From contig NC_079882.1 in the NCBI RefSeq assembly GCF_029227915.1, positions 29,750,001-29,814,000 on the forward strand: a stretch of 64,000 bases of DNA. Reading direction: 5' to 3'. Numbering within the stretch: the first letter of the stretch is position 1; every line of letters starts with the position of its first letter. The translations under genes were made by a program, and so were the position numbers. Shown one piece after another: positions 1 through 10,015 of the stretch. The stretch is from Hydractinia symbiolongicarpus. Lineage: Eukaryota > Cnidaria > Hydrozoa > Anthoathecata > Hydractiniidae. Below the pieces are notes generated by a model. That model searched no databases, was not told the DNA's origin, and worked only from the letters and a program-made list of their open reading frames with translations.

Positions 1-76
1 TCTAATTTTAGAATGCAGTGCAGTGAATTTAACTTTGCACACTTTCGTAAATAATAAATACTTGTTATGTTTTCAG

Positions 77-1178
77 ATTTCGATTCGGACATCATCATAT
101 TGGCATTGGGTATCTCAGCCTTTCTTTGTTTAATGGCTGCCTTGACAACGCTTTGTTTATTTTGTTGCCAACACAACACAGGAGCTTGGAGATGTTGCGC
201 ATTGTTGATTTCCATACTATCCACAGTTGGAGGTAAGAACATAAAGCTGGCACATTAGTAAAAAAAGAAATATTACTATCTGTTTTGTTATTATTACCGA
301 AAAAACATCAGAGAAGCTACTGTAAAGGCAACACAAAACGAGCGTACAGTTTTACGGCTTCATCGACTCTACTTTTCGATATTGCTAAAATCGAAAACTA
401 GATGGTTGAAACATAACCATATAAACACAGGAAATTTGGATTAAGGCATATTATCGTAGGGGAAGCCAAGTTAAATTTAAAAAGAAATCCACCAATGCGG
501 AAATCTAATGCTGAATACGTGACTCTAAGGACTGCCCCAGGGACTACTTAGTGAGAGGGAGGGGAAGACTTTTGCTTCCATGTTTTTATGTAATTTAGGG
601 CTACTATATGCTGCCGTCCCATCAGCATATTATGTATGTGGACTTGCTCTTAAGGGAAGGAGGGGGTTCTCCATTAGTCGCTACGTGCGGCCGAGTTTTC
701 GACAGGGATGGCTAGTTTGTATCGGCGAAAATAACACAGTGGGGTAGGTCTATGCGCGTAGATTGATTTGACATACTAACTAATCCTTTTTAAAAAAAGG
801 ACATATTGGCTGGCAGAATTTTCGGTTCACTAATTTTCAGATTGTTATTGCGCGCTTCTTTGATATTTTTTTTTATTGCATTCTATTCCTAAATTTTCGC
901 AATTTTCTAAGGTAATTAGGGCGGTAAATTTAATACAAGCAAATTCTTCTTTAGCTCTTTGTGCATTCGGTGGAGTTGGTTACAATGAGTATAGAGGAAG
1001 ATATTTGTACAAGATACAAGAACATGGATGGTCAGTAATTTTAGCGTGGGTCGGTGCCACTGCTGAATTCTTTGGTGCGATTTTAGCCTACGTTCTGATT
1101 TGCTTTGCTCCAAATCTTGTTACAAGTGGTATAATCATTGAATCTGGACATCCAAATCGAGGTTATGAAATGAGATAG
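77..1178 (+). CDS. PMP22/claudin-like four-transmembrane protein, 3' part
   Basis: Two exons, 77-232 and 955-1178, form the 3' end of a gene that starts left of the window. The first exon follows a ttttcag acceptor and ends at a GTAAGA donor in phase 1; the second follows aaattcttctttag and restores the frame exactly. The joined protein has a hydrophobic helix (LALGISAFLCLMAALTTLCL), a Cys-rich turn (FCCQ), a second helix that runs across the splice junction (LLISILSTVG then ALCAFGG), a short polar loop, and a last helix (WSVILAWVGATAEFFGAILA), ending with a short polar tail and TAG at 1176-1178. This order and the GW-ILAW motif before the last helix fit the PMP22/EMP/claudin superfamily of membrane and junction proteins. 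The first helix and extracellular loop are outside the window, so the subfamily cannot be named. An alternative acceptor at 912 would give a stop codon and was discarded. Confidence 0.6.
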
Positions 1179-1656
1179 TGTTGTTAAAAATATTTTTCTT
1201 GTAAATTTGAGGTTTTTTCAGATTTTAATATATTACTAATCACGAGATTGTATAGTTTTTAAAATAGCATTCTAATTTTTAGAGAAAATGTTCTCTTTTT
1301 GGTTGTTAAGGGATCTTCTTACTTCTTACAGTCACGTGAAGGAACTTGCTGCTATGCCAACGTGTGCTATTAAGCAGACTCCTCTGGCAGTTTTTATAAT
1401 ACACGTTTATAAAAAACCCCAAAAAATTCCGAAAGAAAATCCTTCTATCCACTTTCCACTTAATAAATCTTGTTGCGTAGGTCTGCGTCTTTATGCTTGC
1501 AGAAAGTTTCCATCAAATATGTTTAAAAAGAGCCTAATGTTAAACGTATCAGTGTATCTTGCCTCTGAGTCTGTTTGCCCCTCAAGCCACAGTCGTTATA
1601 AAAGTAAAACGCACTGTAAAATAGAAGAACTGAACCTTGTAAGTCGTTGTAAAAAG
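1179..1656. other. 3' flank of the claudin-like gene, no gene seen
   Basis: This stretch is probably 3' UTR and intergenic DNA. An open frame of 123 codons (1288-1659) exists on the plus strand but shows no recognisable domain or repeat of family motifs. An AATAAA at 1462-1467 could be a polyadenylation signal. Confidence 0.4.
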
Positions 1657-1667
1657 TAATTGTTAAA

Positions 1668-1710
1668 AATAAAAATAAGTACGAGAAGTTTAATTGATGA
1701 TGACATTTTT
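1668..1710 (+). repeat. Inverted repeat arm, left, of the Penelope-like element
   Basis: Matches the reverse complement of 3685-3727 at 42 of 43 positions. The match resumes at 1949-1963 (against 3669-3684), so this arm carries about 238 extra bases at 1711-1948 that the other arm lacks. The extra segment includes an unusually GC-rich stretch near 1900-1942. Confidence 0.8.
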
Positions 1711-1964
1711 TTATTTTATTTTCACGGATATTTCGTCTTATTACTACAAGACATTATCAACGTAAATTGTTACAATTTATCTTACAAGTTTTTTAAATAT
1801 AATTTTCAACAACTACATAATACACAGAGGACGTATAAAACAATACTTAACAAAACGTAACACATAACGGCAAACCCAAGGGTATTTAAATTATATACCG
1901 CTGGTAGGGGTAACGTCCACGCGCGGAGCACAAATCCCCTTGCTGACTATAAATAATATTTATC

Positions 1965-2294
1965 TTAAAACAATTTTAATGGAACAGACAATTCCTGTAC
2001 ATTAAGCGTGGGACTGTTATCGCGAATATACATGGCCTCAGCTATTTTTCTCTTTTTAAAGTGGTGAACATTATCTATTAAAATACTGAAGTTCTTTTGT
2101 TCAGCAAGTGGGTGATTCTCAGTGACTGAATGTTTAAGGATGTGAGAGTTCTTATCGCGCTCTTGGCGATCTATCATTCTTTCATTTAGCCTCCTCGCTG
2201 TTTCACCCATGTATGTAGCATTGCACGATTGTACCGGACAAGTATATTTGTACACAACACTATGTTTGTGTTCATCCTTGGTTCTATCTTTCAC
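1965..2294 (-). pseudogene. GIY-YIG endonuclease domain of the Penelope-like element
   Basis: An open stretch of 109 codons carries the YKYTCPVQSCNATYMGET segment, the usual Cys-containing GIY-YIG core of Penelope elements, then ARRLNERM with the catalytic-type Arg, and a downstream HSVTENH segment. Its stop is at 1965-1967. It lies downstream of the reverse transcriptase on the same strand, the normal domain order for this class. It is in a different frame from the RT because of intervening lesions. The role in life would be target-site nicking during retrotransposition. Confidence 0.8.
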
Positions 2295-2385
2295 AGAAAA
2301 TAGCGAAGATAACTTACGAAATTGATAAGCAATGTGTGGCTTGACATCGCCAGGTACTGTTTGAAAGTTTTACTTAGACGCTTTA

Positions 2386-3623
2386 CTAAGCAGTTACCAT
2401 GATCTCCTTTGTATGGTAGAACCATGAAAGGTGTTTGGTGTCTTCATTAGACGCATTTTGAATGTTGAAATTTCGCCGTGTGTTATTAATTATATTGGAT
2501 ACAACTGCTTCTGGATAACCATTGATTTTGATAAACACATTTTTTAATTGATTTAGTTCGTATTTCATATCTCGTGATGAAGAGCATATATTAAAAGCTC
2601 TCAACACCAACGATTTATCCGTCCCAACTTTCCATTGGCGTGGTGCAAATGAATTCCAGTGCATGTGTATGTCAAGTTTCGTGTCTTTTCGATAAATGGA
2701 TGTATTAAATGATCCATCATTCATACGTTTCACTTTCACATCAAAAAAGTCTATGTAATTATCGTTTTCAACTTCATATGTGAACTGGATATTCGAATGA
2801 TAACTATTAAGTGTGACCAGCACATTGCTTATCTGGTTTTCCTTAACAAAACATATAGTGTCATCTACATATCGCTTCCAAAATTTTACTGAATTTTCTA
2901 ATTTTGGGACTATTTCACTCTCCAACTCAACCATGAAGGTATTTGCTAGGGTGGTCCTAAAGGCGAGCCCATTGCTACACCATCAACCTGAATATACAGT
3001 TTGTTGTTAAAACTGAAATGTGCATGTTTTGTACATAAGATTTATAGATGTTTCATTTCCTCTCGCTTAATTTTTGTTTCTATAACTTTTTCAACATATA
3101 TCTTTTTCAATATTATGTCTATCTTTATTCTTTAATATTATAATACTATAATAATACTATACTATAATATAATACTATAATATCTTTAATATTATGTCAA
3201 TATTATGTCTATCTTTTGTTCCAAAGGGACGTTGGTGAATAAACTAGTGACGTCAAAAGATACTAGTTTGTAATTATGAGGTATCTTCTGTCCTTTTAAT
3301 GATGATATAAAATCTAAAGAGCTTTCAGTAGTATATGTTGACTTTGTCAGTGGTGTTAACAATTTCGCAAGGTACTTTGATGTGTTATAGGTAGCAGATC
3401 CGATATTCGATATGATGGGTCGTAATAGTAAATTGTCAGCTACTGTAGAATTAGGTGGTATCTTGTAAACCTTGTCGGTACCATAAAACTGAGCCGGGCT
3501 GGAACCTTGTGGATATAACTTTTTGTATTCGCTTACTGTGAGACAAGGTTTAATTTCTCTAAGCGCTATCTGAACTTGACCTTTCAGTTTTACCGCAACA
3601 TCTGATCGTAACTTTTTAAACAT
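2386..3623 (-). pseudogene. Penelope-type reverse transcriptase, frameshifted
   Basis: Two open pieces (3623-3192 and 2934-2386) with a broken joining region. The first has KLYPQGSSPAQFYGTDKVYK, RPIISNIGSATYN and SFDVTSLFTNVPL, motifs of the RT N-terminal and palm parts. The joining region still encodes GVAMGSPLGP in another frame, the conserved motif before the active site. The second piece has WKRYVDDTICF, the catalytic YVDD box, and then NIQFTYEVE and FFDVKV. The single-base shift near 2950 and the AT-rich expansion at 3118-3215 interrupt the frame. No restored protein is proposed. Confidence 0.85.
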
Positions 3624-3684
3624 TTCAAGTATCAGAAGTTTTTCACATTTCTCGATGTAATTCGTTCGAATAAATATTATTTAT

Positions 3685-3727
3685 AAAAATGTCATCATCA
3701 ATCAAACTTCTCGTACTTATTTTTATT
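3685..3727 (-). repeat. Inverted repeat arm, right, of the Penelope-like element
   Basis: Partner of 1668-1710. The matching sequence continues inward to about 3669, where the left arm is interrupted by extra DNA. Confidence 0.8.
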
Positions 3728-3769
3728 ATGAAGTCATATGCCCGAATTAATATTTTTAATTGTTAAAAA

Positions 3770-4565
3770 GTAAGAATGATCTCAAATACGTTAAAATGAT
3801 AAAACAAATGTTCCACTTAGCTGAACTATTTCTCGCAGTCAATCTTCAGATGTCAACACGATAAATATTCAATATTAACATTGAAACGTTTCTCGCACTT
3901 TGGACTGAGTTTCAAAATGTCTGAAATATTTTCTTTATATCATCCAAAGCTTTGACCATAATCTTAAGTGAGCAATATGGTTAACAATGCTACAAAGTTG
4001 AGAAAAATCGAATGAATTCGACAATAAAAGCAGCTTCTTTAACATGTCCAGTTCAATTTGTTGTAAAACTTTAAGGAGCTACAAAACAAACTGCTTTTTT
4101 TACATTAGTGACTTACAGGAAAGTCGAGCTTATGATGGGAAAAACATGAAGAGAAATATGGACCAAAAAAACATCTGGTTAAATCATCTTGGATATATCA
4201 CTTTTAATAAAATTACTTTACTAAACCATTTTTCAGTAACATAAAGATATTGCAGAAAATTTTCGTTAAGAACCAAATAAAAAGGCAATCTTATCGTGTT
4301 TATTATCCACTCCTCTTATCTTTCATTATTCCATCTTTCTTCTATATAATTTCTTTATTATACGTATTTATCATCTCTTCTGAAAACACAAACCATTTCT
4401 TTTGTTGGTTCAACTCTTCCTTCATGTTTACACTTGTCTCTTTTATTTCCTTCAAACCCCTTCGAAAACCTTTTCAACGTTCCACATCTTAGCATCGTTC
4501 TCCTTATTTCTAAAAGAAAACATTGAGAAAAAGTGGAGCTAAGATCCCAATTTGTTTTGTCCGTA

Positions 4566-4566
<1 letters not shown>
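3770..4566. other. Intergenic DNA, pyrimidine-rich toward its right end
   Basis: No gene is supported. From about 4300 the plus strand becomes strongly pyrimidine-rich and leads into the TTC array, which suggests that it is part of the same low-complexity tract. Confidence 0.5.
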
Positions 4567-4596
<30 letters not shown>

Positions 4597-4966
4597 CTTC
4601 TTCTTCTTCTTCTTCTTCTTCTTCTTCTTCTTCTTCTTCTTCTTCTTCTTCTTCTTCTTCTTCTTCTTCTTCTTCTTCTTCTTCTTCTTCTTCTTCTTCT
4701 TCTTCTTCTTCTTCTTCTTCTTCTTCTTCTTCTTCTTCTTCTTCTTCTTCTTCTTCTTCTTCTTCTTCTTCTTCTTCTTCTTCTTCTTCTTCTTCTTCTT
4801 CTTCTTCTTCTTCTTCTTCTTCTTCTTCTTCTTCTTCTTCTTCTTCTTCTTCTTCTTCTTCTTCTTCTTCTTCTTCTTCTTCTTCTTCTTCTTCTTCTTC
4901 TTCTTCTTCTTCTTCTTCTTCTTCTTTTTCTTCTTCTTCTTCTTCTTCTTCTTCTTCTTCTTCTTC
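4567..4966 (+). repeat. TTC/GAA trinucleotide repeat, 400 bp
   Basis: About 133 CTT/TTC triplets with a single visible interruption near 4926 (CTT to TTT). The long poly-Glu, poly-Phe and poly-Ser open frames seen here are artefacts of the repeat. Long GAA/TTC tracts are known to form triplex or sticky DNA and to be unstable. Confidence 0.98.
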
Positions 4967-6228
4967 AGGTCTGCAATTTCGCTCTTCTTTAGAGTGTCTT
5001 ATGTTGACATTACTTTCTCTATTCCTACACCACGTCATATGTTCGCATTCCATAAGGTGTTATTATCTTTTTCGCATTCATTGTTGGGAGTCACCTCAAA
5101 ACTGCAATGTTTTCATACGTTCGAACGTTCATTTTTCGAATGTTTTTTTTCGTTTCTAATACAAACTCACAAAGCGAGGGTTTGAAGTTTGCACGATGAC
5201 GAAGTAAGTTTTTTTTTAGTTTCAGTAAAATTTTATAACACCATAGCTTATAATAATATAGGTTTTAAAGTATCGCCCATCGTCACAGCTGAAGAAATAA
5301 AAATGTTAAAGCTTGTTCAACGATGAAGACTCGAAGCTTCACTCAAAGAATTAAGAAAACAGAACAAACCACTAGTTAACTTTTTGACAGCTTGTATCTT
5401 TGCTGATCCTTTTATGTTCAGCTAAAGTTTGATTTTTAGTCGCTAAAAAGTTATATTGAACTTTTTTAGTCGTCTATATTTGGATCCTCATTCACAAAGC
5501 GTTTTATGGATAAAAACAAGAAAAAATAAAAAAATACATCAATTTATTTAAAAATGTACTTAAGTAACAGGTCCTTAAGTAAAATGGTAAAGCACTTATG
5601 CTCAGTGGAATGCAATTTTAAGTAAAACTAGGGGGAAAAGGGAATATCATTTTTTTTAAAAAAGTAGAAGGATGGTCTATGCTAGTCACAAAAGAAAGCA
5701 TAGACCATTCTGTCTTTTAAAACAAAACTCAAAATAGCTCACAGCACCCCTCCTCCAGTGGTTAAGTTCAAACCTTATTTTAAAGTTTTGACTAATTCTA
5801 GATCCGCCCCTGAATTAGTTTTCATTTAATTATGCTGCTATCTTTAGGAGATTATTTGGGAGATACTATATTGCTTAACTAAAAAGAATCGTCTCATTGC
5901 TGCCACGCAATTGTTAAAGCCGAAGTGCTTACTGCAAAAAATGTAAGCATTCAAAAAGGTCTATATTAAATGCACAACACGTTTCTGTTTTGTGATCTAG
6001 CGCAAAAAAGGTTTTGAGGATTGAATTTTGTAACAATATTGCGCTATGTCTTTAAAGACATTTTAATTTGTTATTTAAACGTAACTATGTTTCCGACACA
6101 AATTTTAATGCAAAAGTTTTGGGTTTTACATGTTCAGTATTTACAGTGTATATTGCTTTTTAATTGTAGTTTACTGATCTTGATTTAGATTACTTTTGAT
6201 AACTTGTATGTTCTTTGTTTGTGCTCAG
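4967..6228. other. No firm gene; possible first exon at 5196-5203
   Basis: The only candidate coding signal is ATG ACG AA at 5196-5203 followed by a good GTAAGT donor, which may begin the small gene described at 8438. The rest shows no supported feature. Confidence 0.3.
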
Positions 6229-6849
6229 AGCAAACAACCTACCAAAGAAAATATATCCCGCTGCAAAATCTCAGGTGAGTAGACTCGATGACTATTGCAA
6301 GTGATGCCCCGGGGATGAGGTCGATTTTAAATGCACAGCCAGAATTCCATTGTCTGTTTTCAGAAATGATTCTCAAATACAATTGGTTGTTTTTACCTTC
6401 TTGGTTCCCCCAGCGAGATTATTTACCGTAAATCCTCTAATAAACGCCCCATCTTTTTAACGCCCTTCTCTAATTAACTCCCTCTCATAAAATCGGAATA
6501 TTAAATAAACGCTCCCCTCTAATTAATGCACTTACGAGGGGCGTTTATTGGAACAATGTTACCAAGCATTTTATAAAAATCCTACAGGTAAAACAAAAAG
6601 GGTGCCTAATCAGCGCCTCTCCCTTCTGTTTTTTGATTTCGAGCTTTCCCCTCCCCCCGGACCTTATTATGACCCCCCTCCCCCGTTTTAACTTGTGAAA
6701 CGAATAAACTACGTTCCCCACCCCACAGGAGATATAAGAGTTTCAAACATTTTTAGAGAATTTGTCTACCTATTGCCCCCACTGTGTAGAACTTAAAATG
6801 CTGATCATGAAAATGTAAAGTATAATGTGTTTTGACGAACGGTTGAAGG

Positions 6850-6965
6850 GATGTGGGGATTTAAAGGTTTTTTGATGACGCCGTTAGCCCATCTATTCCG
6901 AAACAGGTAGGTTGACCCAAAAATTGGTCTTAATTTGGTCCCAGGTAGTCCCTAGTTATCCACGC
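6850..6965 (-). repeat. Fragment of a dispersed repeat, second copy at 44460-44640
   Basis: The reverse complement of 44500-44600 resembles this stretch: both carry TTTTTTGATGACG, then a CATTCCGAAAC- or TATTCCGAAAC-like segment, then GGTAGTCCCTAGTTA- or GGTGGTCCCTAGTTA-like sequence. It lies within the pogo element. Confidence 0.6.
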
Positions 6966-7029
6966 AGGAGATGGGACATGAAGAAAATTAAGCATTAAAC
7001 ATTTACAAAGTTTTTCGGAAGCTCGTCGT

Positions 7030-8160
7030 GTTTAAAGTCAAATCAAGATTTGATGGGATGTTAGGTGAAAATAACACACCGAAAGATTCTTTGTTGCAAG
7101 TCGTTGTTCGTTGGAGAAATTCACGAAAATAAATTCTCTCTCGTGCAAGTAAGCACAGTTTCTAAAATTTAAAAATATTTTTGTTCTAGTTAGACCCTCA
7201 TTTGAATAAAATTCTTAAATCCTAAAGGTGATAAACGCTAAAACACGTTACAAATTCTTTTAGACGACTAACAACAACAGCTCAAAAGGATCCATCACAG
7301 CTAATTAACATATTGGTGGCTTTTGTTATCCATCTTCGCAGATTGGCTGTGAAAGTTGATTTTTAACCCTTTTGTTATCATTGCAATGGATAAAACACCT
7401 GTTTGGGCTGATATAGTGACCAGTACCATTCTCGTCCCGAGAGCTTTTTGAGAATGAGTTTATCTCAAAGAGCCCTGGGGTAGAGAATCGAGCAGTACCA
7501 CAGTTAATAAAACTGGGCAGAAAGATGTTATACTAAAAACTACTGTCCACGAAATAGTTCGAGTTGGTTGAATGATGATGGATGAATAAGCAGCTTACAA
7601 TAAAGTGGTTTAAAGAAGTATTCGGATAGTTCTCATTTCGAAAAAGGGTTTTTGTGTGAGACAACTTGAAGCTCATATGACCGACGAGATTAAAGTATCA
7701 TTGAAGGACATGAAAGTTAAAAGTGCTCTTGTACCGGTCGAATGTACAAAATACATTCAGACCCCAGACGTTTACTGGAATAATTCCTTCAAATCTCTAA
7801 AATGGACAATAAGCGGCTCGCTAATGGCACTCACCAATATACCGAGGGAGGAATATAAAGCCAGCGCTCAGCCGCATAGATGAGCATGAGTGCATGGAAA
7901 AAAATATCAAAGAATCTCATTGTTGATAGAAGTGAAGATGGCGCAATTCATTGTTTCAAACAAAATTAACCTTGTTCAGCATGCAAAGTTCCTCGAAAAG
8001 ATCAAACAAACTTGATCAATGATTTGGATAATGAGATGGAAGTCAATCCTATTTAATGACCCAGAATCTGACATGGAAGAGGCAAACCTCTCTTTTCATC
8101 TCCTTGACAAAGATTCAGATGGAATGATTTTGTTGATGCTTTATAAAGTTGTGGTTTCAA
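7030..8160 (+). pseudogene. pogo-type DDE transposase remnant
   Basis: Reading pieces in shifting frames resemble pogo transposases: RRLTTTAQKDPSQLI then FVIHLRRL around 7260-7345, AMDKTPVWADI near 7385-7420 (the first catalytic Asp motif), NSSWLNDDG near 7555-7590, and the open piece 7656-7883 with LVPVECTKYIQTPDVYWNNS, the family motif just after the second catalytic region. Several frameshifts and stops show that it is dead. Confidence 0.8.
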
Positions 8161-8437
8161 AAAACAAACAAAATTAAAATTTTTAAATAAACGCCCCCCT
8201 CAAAAAATTAAATAAACACCCAGGTCGTTTATTGGAGGATTTACGGTACTTCTCAATCAATTAGAATATAAATTAACATGTATAATATAAGTGTTTGACT
8301 ACCCACATTTCGAGCATTACTCTAGGCCATCAGCCGATCAGAAATAAATGTTTAAACTGTGAATACTTTTAAGGCTTTTTTTGTTTTGTTTGAATTTTGT
8401 AACAAAAAATGTTTTTAGGAAAAATAATTATTTTTAG

Positions 8438-8625
8438 ATAAAGAATGGCAATATAGGATTCCATCCCGTGATATGCTAGCATTTGCTAACCGTGAAATTC
8501 AATCGTATTGTTTTGAACACAGAGAACGTGTTGCTAAAATGACATCACAACAGTTGCACCAGCTGAAACTTGATATCCAAAAGCACGCTTACGAACACGT
8601 CTTGAAAAATCGAAAGTCATCCTAA
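8438..8625 (+). CDS. Last coding exon of a small unidentified protein
   Basis: After a tttttag acceptor the frame runs KEWQYRIPSRDMLAFANRE, then a helix-forming charged stretch (SYCFEHRERVAKMTSQQLHQ), then DIQKHAYEHVLKNRKSS and TAA at 8623-8625. It has the look of a real conserved C-terminus, but I do not recognise the family. It begins in phase 1. A candidate upstream exon, 6229-6274 (cag acceptor, GTGAGT donor), fits this phase if read as SKQPTKENISRCKIS. If instead it is read from the ATG at 5196, the N-terminus would be MTKANNLPKKIYPAAKSQ, which looks more natural but leaves a phase mismatch that needs one more unseen exon. The pogo transposon would lie in the last intron. Transcript data would settle the structure. 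Confidence 0.5.
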
Positions 8626-8680
8626 ATTTAAAAGCACGCTTACGAACACGTCTTGAAAAATCGAAAGTCATCCTAAATTT
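8579..8680 (+). repeat. Exact 51-bp tandem duplication across a stop codon
   Basis: Copies 8579-8629 and 8630-8680 are identical. The unit holds the last 15 codons of the small gene and its TAA. The perfect identity means that the duplication is recent. Confidence 0.97.
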
Positions 8681-9941
8681 TAAATTTAATGTTTGTATTT
8701 TATGCTGAGAGATTGTTATTGTTGTAGCTTTATTCAACTTCCGGTTATATTATTCAAATTACCTTACCCTGAATGAGTGCATCCCCTTCCTATTTCCAAG
8801 CAGTTAATATTAAAATTAAGACGCAGGATTACTTGCACCAACATAACTGGCATATGCAACGCTGTTCCTATGTTGTTTAAGCGCAACCATACAAAAAAGT
8901 AATATAAAACCATGCCTGATGTACTTGGAAAAACACAATTTTCTATTTTCGTTAAGGTCTTGCAGGTCCATTAGCGTGAGTTGAAGTGGCTAGAATCGTT
9001 TATAAATTTTTTTTAAGCTTTAATCACACGTTTTAACTTTAAACGTGTGTACCTTAACGAGATAAATTTTCGCATCGACATAATTTTTCAGATCAAAATG
9101 GATGAATCAAATTCAAAAGTTTCGCGTGCACTAATTTTCGCGAATGTACATATTGACAAAAGAAATTCAGGTTTTTGAAAATACCAATCTTTATTAATAA
9201 TTTATCTCGTTAAGATAAGTCCTTAAATCTCTTTTAGTGGGTTTCTGTAGTCTGGTAAAGAAGCCACAGCTTAGCAAAATGTGAAACCATAATATTTATT
9301 TTTACAGGTCAAAAATACACGAAAAAATATTTGCATTGGTATCTGATACATTTCTACTTCCGATTCTTTCGCAGAAGAAATTTGAAACGAATAAAAACAT
9401 ACTCCTTAGTAAATATTTAAGATACGTGTTTTAAAAATTCTTATGTTAGCCTTTGTTGTGAAATTTTACCAGTCCCTATCTATTCCAAAAAAAAGAAAAA
9501 AAAGAAAAAAGAAAAAATCTTTTTTATGTTTTTCCAAAAGTTTTGCGAAGTTAATCTTAGCGTATAGGTCATTTCTAATAATTTCATGACTATTTGAACT
9601 AAAAAATCCATATCCAAAAGATCGCCACACTGAGATCATTTTTGACTTTTTAAATTAATCACAAGCGAAATTTGCTAATTCAAAACAAAACAAAAAACAA
9701 ACAGGAACAAAACAAGTAAAAGCTACTGCGTAGTAAAAATTATGAAAAAAAATTCGTTTGAGTAGTTTTCCAACAATTTCAAATATAGCTTCTAATTTGT
9801 ATCTCGACTCTTTGACCAACTCCAATAATCTCAAATACCGAGGTATTTCTTGGTCTAAATAATCAGGGTTATCGCAACAAAAACACAAAAACACAATTCT
9901 GAATTCTCTCTGACTTTTTTTTTATCTCCTAAACACTTGTT
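8681..9941. other. Intergenic DNA with a TTTCGCGAA-type repeat
   Basis: No gene is supported. The stretch about 9050-9210 contains alternating GAGATAAATTTTCGC and TTTCGCG motifs and ends with TTTATCTCGTTAAG, an inverted echo of AACGAGATAAATTTT at 9057, so it looks like a small palindromic MITE-like unit. A 79-codon minus-strand open frame at 9655-9894 has no recognisable domain. Confidence 0.5.
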
Positions 9942-9947
9942 TTTATT
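9942..9947 (-). promoter_or_regulatory. Candidate poly(A) signal of UFSP2
   Basis: AATAAA on the minus strand, about 70 bases beyond the UFSP2 stop codon. Confidence 0.5.
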
Positions 9948-10015
9948 CCAGTGCATTCCTTCAAATTTAAAAGTTCCTATGTGGGAAAAAATAAATAATT
10001 TAAAATTTTTCTATT

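Larger units (their letters stand above)
1670..3756 (-). mobile_element. Penelope-like retroelement, degenerate
   Basis: A minus-strand element with a Penelope-type reverse transcriptase followed by a GIY-YIG endonuclease. A 13-bp direct repeat, TAATTGTTAAAAA, lies at 1657-1669 and 3757-3769 and is a good candidate for the target-site duplication, giving about 2.09 kb. Inside it are inverted repeats of 43 bp with one mismatch (1668-1710 and 3685-3727). The coding part is broken by a frameshift near 2950, and the stretch 3118-3215 is an AT-rich expansion flanked by a duplicated copy of AATATTATGTCTATC. The element is therefore inactive. Penelope-like elements are telomerase-related retroelements known from many animals. 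Confidence 0.85.
6426..8246 (+). mobile_element. pogo/Tigger-type DNA transposon, full-length but decayed
   Basis: Terminal inverted repeats start CCGTAAATCCTCTAATAAACG on the left (6426) and mirror as CGTTTATTGGAGGATTTACGG on the right (ending 8246), each flanked by a TA target site (6424-6425 and 8247-8248). The interior has further AATAAACGCCCC-like motifs near both ends, as expected for subterminal binding repeats. Inside is a broken plus-strand transposase frame. TA target site, TIR size and transposase motifs agree with the pogo/Tigger branch of Tc1/mariner. The 6850-6965 stretch is another repeat inserted or carried inside it. Confidence 0.85.

Noticed and set aside
912-954. Upstream acceptor (exon from 912) for the last exon of the claudin-like gene
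   Set aside because: It would follow a phase-1 donor with an immediate in-frame TAG. The acceptor at 954 keeps the frame and a continuous membrane helix.
1288-1659. 123-codon plus-strand open frame
   Set aside because: No domain, no partner exon, and it lies where the 3' UTR of the preceding gene is expected.
1670-1965. Hammerhead ribozyme in the Penelope-like element, as known for some relatives
   Set aside because: I looked on both strands for the CTGANGA and GAAA core motifs in a workable order and did not find them. A structural search could still find a diverged form.
4358-5185. Long poly-Glu, poly-Phe and poly-Ser open frames on both strands
   Set aside because: They are read-through of the pure TTC/GAA array and carry no independent coding signal.
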